This document shows positions 10,645 through 17,642 of a stretch of 64,000 nt of DNA, piece by piece. The stretch spans positions 19,007,501 through 19,071,500 of the forward strand of contig CM027382.1 of NCBI GenBank assembly GCA_015680905.1, given 5' to 3'. The DNA comes from Coptis chinensis. Taxonomy: Eukaryota; Streptophyta; Magnoliopsida; Ranunculales; Ranunculaceae. Every line of letters begins with the position of its first letter. Position 1 is the first letter of the stretch. A program made the translations under genes and the position numbers. Under the pieces are notes generated by a model. It was not told where the DNA came from, did not search any database, and worked only from the letters and a program-made list of their open reading frames with translations.

Positions 10645-12116
10645 TAGGACCTAAGTGCCTCATGTAATTTGCCAATTCACTTATACTCTTGTCTCTAGAA
10701 CTTGAGGCAGAGAGAGATTAATAATAAAAGATTCGGTTTTAACTAGCCGAGTCTTAATAAGTTAGTCTTTCTAGTCTTATGTTCTTCGACTCTTCTTCTT
10801 CTCGTTCTTCGTGCTCTTCCTTCTTTATGGAAGGCTAATTTTCTCCTTCAAGGGAGAAGATGAAGCCGGTGCTTAGGGTTTGTTGATTCTTCTGGTTCAT
10901 GGTATTCTCCAATCAGGTTAGTTATTTATGTTTTTAGTTATTAGTTCCATTGCCCATACCAGGGGGTGGAAGTATAGATTAAAGTTTTTATTTATTGCAA
11001 TCGAATATCATGTTAGTTTAGGGTTTTATTTATTGCAATTAAATATTTGCTAGTGACATGCTTTTATTTATTGTAATTAAATATAATGCTAGAATAGGGT
11101 TTTATTTATTGTAATTGAATATTATACTATTATTCTCTACTTTTCTTCTAGTTGTGTATTGTTTTAGAGTAAGGGAAGTATTCCTTGTGTTTGCCTTAGA
11201 TGGTGATTCATTGAATAGCTGCCCAAGCTCACATAAAAGAAAAAAAGATATTAATAGCATAAACATAGGAACAACCTTAAGTAAAGTTAATTGTTAACGA
11301 TGTTTTATCCAAGAGGGTATCGACACTCGCTTGATTGCCGAAATATAGTTTACTTGTGAGAACAATCATGAACCAAAAGGTCACAGATCAAAGGTATCGG
11401 TAGATTCTAATCTCTTGAATTCCCTCTCCTATAAATTCTCAATAGTTTAGTTAGTTTAGTTTAGTTTAGCATTAGAATCTACAATATCTATAATAATAGT
11501 TTTAATCCCTCAATCCCCTTTCCAATCTTGTCCTTCATATAAACATACACTTAAAAGTGGAACGATACCCTACTCATCATTTACTTATTGAGAGATAATT
11601 AGGTTTTGATACACTTCTATTTTGTTCAACGACCATCATCTATCTACATCATCCATATACCATCTTAAACACAAAAAAGAGCGTGTGTCAGTGTCCACAC
11701 ACCAGGTCGTACCAATCCATTAGCTCGTACCTATCCATCAGAACGTACCAACGACCCAAACCCAAGTCGTCCCCAGCATCAGTCACAGCCATTTATGGAA
11801 GCAAATCAACTTGCGCAATCCTGGAGTTCAGTCAACGCAACAATCAAGGAGACATTTACTTTGTAACATCAGAATAATGGCGAATTATCAAGATAGCACA
11901 CAAGGTAGATCTACACTTTATAACGGCCTGGAGCAAATAAGGAAAGTCAGCTCAAACATATATAAGTAGAGAGAGATGAACTACGTAAGGCTTGATTCAA
12001 GTTTATCCTAAGAAACTTGATACGTAGGCAACTCTTATTCCGAGAAGAGTGCAGTTATTCCCTATCAAACAAATCATCAGGTCGTTGTCCCCTAAACACC
12101 AAACTTCTACATGTGA

Positions 12117-12790
12117 CTTTGCCTCAAGGTCGGCACTGATGTAAATATAATTTTTCATATGTAAATATATTTGTTGCATATGTATTCTACTATGCAAATT
12201 CATTTTTACACACTGTGTTTCTATGAAAATTTATTTTACACGGTGATTTTTTTGTAAAGTTATTTTGCTATGCAAAACTAGTTTTTCATAGATATGTGGA
12301 AGTCACTTTTTTATTTTTGCATCTCGAAATCATGATTGGAACAAATTTTTTCAAATGATATCATCTTCAAATTGTTTTCAATCTCGAAAACAATTTTTTC
12401 TGTTCAAGTGATTTCTATGCACGCAAAAAAAAACCCCGAGTTCTCTAGTTGAAAAGAGAGGAAAGAAGAAGATAATACGGGAGGTCTTTCGTCTTTGTGA
12501 TATTTTTCTAAAAACAGGGAGGTTTTGTGAGTTTATTCACACATGGAGAGTTTTAATAGACCAGTTTTTTTAGCAGGGAGATTAAACCCAAAAAAGAGTA
12601 TAATTATTTATTACGGCTTCCCACAATTTCAGACATGTTCTTACATTATATGCCAGAGAAATCAGGTATATTCACAAATTCACAATCACATACAGCAGAG
12701 GCACGATGCAGATCGAGTACTGGACTGCTTATTGCATACTTGTATTTGAATCATCAATTATGTCACAGTTCTGACACTGCGTATGTCTGT
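12117..12790. other. Intergenic, no gene seen
   Basis: AT-rich sequence between Tat1 and the first hAT element. Poorly matched repeats of ATGCAAA and TTTTACAC type occur at 12150-12300. No supported ORF, RNA or element ends were found. Confidence 0.5.
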
Positions 12791-12798
12791 GTTTGAAG

Positions 12799-13848
12799 CA
12801 TGGCCCAAAATATCGCCGAGATATCTGATATCTCGCTGATATATCTCAGTAAATTGGTACACCGATATCGATATTTTCAACATATATCCACCGAATATTG
12901 AACCCCTTTTTTTCCGATATATATCGGAATTTCCGATATGAAAGTTTATATCGCTGATATAATCGATATTTCCGATATAATCGATATATATCGGTTGACT
13001 TTTTGACCCATTTTTAATATTGAAATTTCTGAAATATCCAATATATCCGAGATATATCGGCGAGATATCGGCACAATGTAAATAAAGTGAAAAAAAAAAG
13101 GGTTTCGAAGGATTAGAGTGAAAAAGTGAATGTTAGCTACATAAGAAAAAAGTGAAAAAGGTTTGGAATGACAATGAGAGTGTATATAGTAGTGGTTGGG
13201 GATACAACCAATCAAGAGATAACGATTCTTCTGGTGGCATGATCAATCACCCTGCGAGTAGTGCGTCATATAGTTCTTCATATGGATATTGGATGGGGGT
13301 TGATCAACAACCTTATGGCGCACTACAGCCTGAACCAACATATGGACAACTCTATCCAAGTTATGAATCTGTTGGGCGCGACTGGATTTGTTGCATTGCA
13401 CCCAATGTATAGTTACACCAACACTCGCCGAATTGGAATCATGTTAGAATTTCTAACACAAAATATGAGTGACATGTTCAACAATTTTCAACGGTGGGTA
13501 TAACTCAGATACACTTTGGGTAGGGTATTGTGAAGCGATTAGGATTCAAGAATCGGGTATGGAAGTTGACCAGCCACGTCACTCGTTTATGTATTGATGA
13601 CTTGATGTAACTTATTTATCTTATTTTGTAATTTGAGACTTTGAGTACATTAGATTATGACATTGTGGTTAATTATTTGTCAATATTTTTTTATGGTTTT
13701 CTTGATAAATAAATGTTGCTATTATATCCACCGATATTTCCGATATTTTAGAAACTTTGAACTGGTCACCAAAAAAACCGACATATCCGATATATCTCGG
13801 TTTTTGGATACACCGATATATGAACCGATATCGAAATTTTGGGCCTTG
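12799..13848. mobile_element. hAT element 1 (1050 bp)
   Basis: Flanked by a perfect 8-bp duplication GTTTGAAG (12791-12798 and 13849-13856), the hAT target-site length. The terminal inverted repeats read CATGGCCCAAAATATCG on the left and CAAGGCCCAAAATTTCG on the reversed right, differing at two positions. The subterminal parts are full of CCGATAT and ATATCGG palindromes (12815-13060 and 13725-13830). It is too short for a full transposase and contains only a C-terminal-like fragment. Confidence 0.88.
13150..13600 (+). pseudogene. Possible transposase C-terminal fragment in hAT element 1
   Basis: A Ser/Tyr/Gln-rich open segment at 13152-13412 (SSASYSSSYGYWMGVDQQPYG) is followed in another frame by RRIGIMLEFLTQNMSDMFNNF (to about 13503) and more coding-like sequence to 13600. 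Such Tyr/Gln-rich tails occur at the C-terminus of plant hAT-type proteins. No dimerisation motif or DDE residues are visible, so the assignment rests on position and composition. Confidence 0.4.
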
Positions 13849-13856
13849 GTTTGAAG

Positions 13857-14228
13857 TTTCTCGCTATCTTCGAGCAGGAAAATGACTTGATCAACAATAA
13901 TCCAATATCAAATTAATAGATTAGTGGAAGTTAGCAACACTTTTTCTCATCTCAGCCACATGTCGGCTTTATGCTGTTATCGATACTGACCCTAACTGCT
14001 GATTTTCATTCTTCGCTTGAACTGTCAGCGATTGTGAAACAAAATTTTCGTGTATTAATCTATTATTTGATTAGGTAAAAAGGAGCCAGTCGCCCAATGC
14101 CGAAAATTGGCTACTACAAGTCTACAAACCGTGTGAGAGATGATTAGAGAAGAAATTTTAACAACAAAAAATATATCTATACTTCTACCAACTCTAACTA
14201 TCCTTGCATCCCACACCTGGGATTCACC
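13857..14228. other. Intergenic, upstream of the peptide gene
   Basis: No gene, element ends or RNA were recognised between hAT element 1 and the putative promoter of the PIP-like gene. Confidence 0.4.
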
Positions 14229-14304
14229 CCTTACGTACATCAATATTCAAAGTCAAAGCTTGCGCCTTACGTACATCTGCTTGTACTCGCTTCACACGCC
14301 CAAG
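14229..14304 (+). promoter_or_regulatory. W-box-like sites and 13-bp repeat upstream of the PIP-like gene
   Basis: Two copies of CCTTACGTACATC (14229-14241 and 14265-14277) each contain a TACGTA palindrome. AAGTCAA occurs near 14250 and again near 14302; its complement TTGACTT holds the WRKY-binding core TTGAC. This would fit pathogen- or stress-responsive expression, as known for Arabidopsis PIP genes, but binding is only inferred. Confidence 0.4.
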
Positions 14305-14346
14305 TCAACCACATACCAAAACATAGAAAAAGGTCCTTGCCTCTCC

Positions 14347-14353
14347 TATATAA
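14347..14353 (+). promoter_or_regulatory. TATA box of the PIP-like gene
   Basis: TATATAA in CTCCTATATAAGAAAC, 67-73 bp upstream of the ATG at 14420. A start about 30 bp downstream would leave a 5' UTR of roughly 40 nt. Confidence 0.6.
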
Positions 14354-14419
14354 GAAACATCTCTAACCATTCTAGCTACGTACCACCCCAAGAACTTTGA
14401 AGACCATAACTACAATATA

Positions 14420-14608
14420 ATGAATTCTCACTATAAGATTATTGCTTTCAATTGTATCTCATTGCTCGTTTGCGTACTTGTTCTCGTCAATTTGATGGCG
14501 GTAGAGTGCTCAAGACCTCTTAATGATCAGCGCTCTCTATCGTCGATCAAAGGTTTAATGGTAACGCAAGCATATTCTGGACCAAGTCACCGAGGACGTG
14601 GTCACTAA
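14420..14608 (+). CDS. PIPL: PIP/PIP-like secreted peptide precursor
   Basis: A 62-residue precursor from the ATG at 14420 to TAA at 14606-14608. Residues about 1-30 form a signal peptide with a hydrophobic core (CISLLVCVLVLVNLMAV) ending near VEC-SRPL. A short variable stretch follows, and the last ten residues are SGPSHRGRGH. This matches the C-terminal SGPSxxGxGH motif of the PAMP-induced peptide (PIP/PIPL) family, whose processed peptides act outside the cell and in Arabidopsis are sensed by receptor kinase RLK7 to boost immunity and stress responses. The motif is at the extreme C-terminus as in the family, so the mature peptide would be released by one cut upstream of it. Arabidopsis precursors are somewhat longer. 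The gene has no intron, a TATA box and W-box-like sites upstream. The family call is firm; receptor and role are from family knowledge. Confidence 0.88.
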   Translation: MNSHYKIIAFNCISLLVCVLVLVNLMAVECSRPLNDQRSLSSIKGLMVTQAYSGPSHRGRGH

Positions 14609-14922
14609 CCAACTCCGTTTTCCTTCAGCAACAGACATCATCATTCTGCACTCGTTTCACTTTTTTGGCAGAAATAACACAAATTTTCTTCATCAATCAA
14701 CATGTGGATTAGTCCCATAGTTTTTTTTTCCATCTGCTTAGTCCAGAGATGGATTCAATTTTTTCACAAGTTTGAGAGCTATAGTGATACACTTAAATGA
14801 GAGCAAGAGATTTTATTAACAGCGTATTTCTTCTTACTGTTATAATTATTTTTGTTGAACAATGCAAAAAGCTGATTATAGACAATTATTGTGTTTCATT
14901 TGTTACGACACTCTTTCAGGCT

Positions 14923-14995
14923 TCCGTTGTAGTCTAGTTGGTTAGGATACTCGGCTCTCACCCGAGAGACCCGGGTTCAAGTCCCGGCAACGGAA
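14923..14995 (+). tRNA. tRNA-Glu (anticodon CUC)
   Basis: A complete cloverleaf: acceptor arms TCCGTTG (14923-14929) and CAACGGA (14988-14994) pair fully, with discriminator A at 14995. The D-arm contains the A/B-box-like TAGTCTAGTTGG. The anticodon arm is CTCGG-CTCTCAC-CCGAG with CTC as anticodon. The T-arm is CCGGG-TTCAAGT-CCCGG. There is no intron. A TTTT run at 14997-15000 is the RNA polymerase III terminator. It looks like a normal functional nuclear gene. Confidence 0.97.
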
Positions 14996-15689
14996 CTTTT
15001 GGCAACTTATAATCTTTTTGTTAAAGGACAAAATGTTTCAAGCATAATTCAAAGTTTTGATTGAATTTTGCATCTATGATCTATTATCCCGTAGTAAAAG
15101 ATTAATTCATGGTCACTTAGCTGCCACTACTAAACAACATCATTTTGCAGCACATTCCTATATTACGTGTCCGCGAGTCAACAATCTAATTTCCTCAAAG
15201 TTTAACATTTCCATTTTTTTTTTTTTTTTTTTATTGGTAGAGCCGTAGAGGCTCAATATTTACCTGGCATGATGAAGCGACCGACAAATGGGAGGAAACC
15301 AATGTCCGAGTAATTCCACCCACATCAATATTCTACTTTTGATGACTTTGATGGATTTGGTGGTACCTGAAAATTGGTTATGTATGCCAAGAAATAAAAA
15401 GTAGATAATTTCTACAGAAAATGTAGATAATTTCAGCAAATGATTTGGTCATGTTACATCGCCTTGAAAACGAAAAGGTAGATTTTAAAATAGTCAATCA
15501 AATCCTATAAAGTTTCTGACATTCAAAGCTTTGAGTTGAGTAATTTGAGTTACATCTAAAATTCAAATAATTTTTTTCTTCTTAAAAAAGTCAGGCAAGG
15601 CAAGTGGCAACCAACCACACATGAAATCTGTTTACATTTCCCTAAACAAATCCACTAAGTCACTAACCCAAGGTTGTGGGCTGATCCGT
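14996..15689. other. Intergenic, no gene seen
   Basis: Between the tRNA and the hairpin at 15690. It contains a run of 20 T at about 15213-15232 and is otherwise AT-rich, without supported coding sequence. Confidence 0.5.
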
Positions 15690-15752
15690 TAGGACAATAT
15701 AGTAGCATTGAAATTGTTTTTAGAACAACTTCAATACTATTCTATTGTCCTA
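15690..15752. repeat. Imperfect hairpin of about 31-bp arms
   Basis: The left arm TAGGACAATATAGTAGCATT continues to 15720; the right arm, reversed, reads TAGGACAATAGAATAGTATT and continues likewise, with almost no loop. About five in six arm positions pair. It lies just upstream of the probable left end of the Harbinger remnant and may be a foldback MITE or part of its terminus. Confidence 0.55.
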
Positions 15753-15759
15753 TATGTAG

Positions 15760-17350
15760 AGTGGGCAGCTCAAATTTTCTACACCATTTCATACTATATC
15801 AAGTTAACAACTCACCACACTCTATTTTATGGGTCAAATATAGAGCTTGATTTATTTTATTAAGTGTCGCTCCATACTAACTGTCCAAATTGCCTCAACT
15901 TATCACATGTGTAAACAACCAAATTTAATTATTTTTGTTATTACTATGAATAATTTCTAATTCAAAGATAGCGTGTTGATATGTTAAAAACATATGATTC
16001 TCTCTACAAATATGTGCTTCAGTTGTGGAGGGGATGGAAAATAGCAAACAACACTCTACGAATCTCATACCTTTTAACACAAGTAATATAAGTAATATAC
16101 AGGTAGAAAGTAGACAAGGCTACACAATGAAAAGAAGACAATACATCATGAAGTACACTTTTCTCCTAAAAACGAGCCGGAGAGGCAACAATGGCAAATT
16201 TAGATTGAAGAATTCCAAAAGCACGTTCTACATCCTTCCACACGCTTCTTGTACGGTTGCAAAATGCTTGGCTTTTTAGGAATTGTTTGCACGAGCGTGG
16301 ACCACTTTGGATATATTCCATCTGCCAAATAATAACCAACTTTATATTCTATACCTCATATAGTATAATGAATAGGTGGAGTCATACGTTAGCGAGCTCT
16401 ATCTTGAAATAAATTGGAAGATTCCGACACATTAACATCATTGTTAGCACTTGCAACTCCAAAATAGGCATGCTAAATCATAAGATGCCACGGCTTCAAA
16501 GATGATTGTGGCATGTCCATGACGACCTGTATACTGTCCAGCCCAATTAGTTGTGCATACAATCAAAACTCCCCAACATTCCCAGGAAGTCGCATTCCTC
16601 ACCTTTGTTTAGTAGCCTTTCTACATCATTGGCATTAGGTCTACAAAGGTATAATTGCATGACAAAACCGTTTAATACAGACAAGGGCAGTGGACTGGCC
16701 AATATATATTTTTTCATCAATCGAACCAGCAGTTGCACCATAATCCAATATACGAAAAGCCGCAATAATCTTTTGTGAAGAAGACAAACCTAACTTACCA
16801 ACAACATCATGCTTTTGTTTGAAATAATCGTCGTGATTTACAATGGCAAAATATATATGCTCGAACAAGCTTTGGCGCATGCGAAATCTGGTATGAAAAT
16901 CATCATCCTCAAAGATAGAATAGTTGGAGAAGTAATCGGAAGTCAATTTATCATGGGTTGCATCTCTTGGACGACTCTTCAGCTTGCGTCTAGGTTTTGA
17001 GCCACCCCAATTTGGTTATTCTTCCATTTTCTCCAACAAATTCCCAATTATCGTGTGATTTGTTTGAATGAATGAGCAAGTAGTGTTTGATCTTGATTTG
17101 ACTCATCCATCTCAATTTCAAAAAGAAATGAATTTACACCAAAATTCATTGTGTTAAAATTGGGATTAAAAATGGGTGGAACTAAGCTTTTTTTTATATG
17201 TAGAAAGATGTAAGGGAGATAATAGTAAGGTACATGGACGAGATATGGGATGCTGATAACATTTTACTGTAAGTGAATTGTGTCTATGATAGATTTCATT
17301 ATAAAACAATAATTTAGAGTGTCGTGCGTTAGTGTAGAAAAAATTTCATA
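15760..17350 (-). mobile_element. PIF/Harbinger element remnant (borders approximate)
   Basis: The left part (15770-15830: AAATTTTCTACACCA, then CACACTCTATTTTAT) is inversely related to the right part (17285-17360, reversed: AAATTTTTTCTACACTAAC, then ACACTCTAAATTATTGTTTTAT), so both are probably terminal inverted repeats. The minus strand between them carries a dead Harbinger transposase. A clean 3-bp target duplication could not be fixed. Confidence 0.6.
16030..17160 (-). pseudogene. PIF/Harbinger (HARBI1-like) transposase pseudogene
   Basis: Reading leftward on the minus strand, 16946-16641 gives RFRMRQSLFEHIYFAIVNHD, then KLGLSSSQKIIAAFRILDYG and IYIGQSTALVCIKRFCHAI, the conserved DDE_Tnp_4 / HARBI1-type region found throughout plant Harbinger transposases. 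In another frame follow RPNANDVERLLNKGEE and FLGMLGSFDCMHN, where the first catalytic Asp region lies (intact proteins have GSIDCMHW). Blocks like the later nuclease part (AFGILQSKFAIV near 16200) remain. Multiple frameshifts and stops mean it is inactive. Such enzymes cut and paste elements with 3-bp TTA/TAA targets. Confidence 0.85.
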
Positions 17351-17642
17351 CTTCAACTAACAGCATTTTTTAAGTGGATGACATCACTCATCTGTTAAGG
17401 AGATGACATTACTTTGCTCTCCTGTCTTTTGGTCTCCGGTTGAGCCTTGGTTAACTTGTTCGAAATGCCACCATGTTAAGAGTGTGTGTATGTGCCACAC
17501 CAATTCATTAATCATTTTTGACCATTCATTTTTTTTCCCCCTCTCATCGTTGTAGATAAAGTGCACTAATTTTCCCTCTTCTTTCCTTTCCATAACTATT
17601 TCCCACAAATTCAGTTGGCATGTAAAGAACTTTTTTCCCGCC

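Larger units (their letters stand above)
9789..11172 (+). repeat. Tandem duplication of about 0.7 kb inside the nested LTR
   Basis: Unit 1 (9789-10490, 702 bp) and unit 2 (10491-11172, 682 bp) both start GCATGGATCGTG and both end TTGTTTTAGAGTAAG. Unit 2 lacks about 20 bp near its start. Each unit holds a TATAAATA box, so the LTR promoter is doubled. Confidence 0.85.
9428..11690 (+). mobile_element. Nested solo LTR with internal duplication
   Basis: A 2263-bp unit starts TGATAAGTGCTC, ends GTGTGTCA and has a perfect 5-bp target duplication GTGTC (9423-9427 and 11691-11695). TG...CA ends and a 5-bp duplication identify an LTR; no internal coding region is present, so it is a solo LTR left by LTR-LTR recombination. 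It is homologous along its length to the minus-strand LTR at 60116-61716, which is 1601 bp. The size difference is explained by a tandem duplication at 9789-11172. The same family is therefore represented twice in the window. Confidence 0.88.
133..12111 (+). mobile_element. Tat1: Tat-lineage Ty3/gypsy LTR retrotransposon, decayed, with a nested LTR insertion
   Basis: A plus-strand LTR retrotransposon with all structural parts visible: 5' LTR (133-586), primer binding site (588), gag, protease, reverse transcriptase, RNase H, a second RNase H and integrase in order (671-5990), a long 3' region with an antisense ORF, a polypurine tract (about 9373-9387) and a 3' LTR (9390-12111). The 5-bp target duplication is TGTGG at 128-132 and TGTGA at 12112-12116, one mismatch. 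Starting the LTR 2 bp earlier would give TGTGT/TGTGA instead, so the first base is uncertain by 2. A dual RNase H domain plus an antisense ORF downstream of integrase is known for the Tat lineage. Every coding domain has stops or frameshifts, so the copy is not autonomous. Without the nested 2.26-kb LTR it would be about 9.7 kb. Confidence 0.9.
9390..12111 (+). repeat. 3' LTR of Tat1, split by a nested solo LTR
   Basis: The LTR begins at 9390 (TGTAAGTACC), runs to 9427, is interrupted by the insertion 9428-11690, and resumes at 11691 to end AAACTTCTACA at 12111. Removing the insertion and one GTGTC copy restores a 454-bp-scale LTR that aligns with 133-586. Confidence 0.9.
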
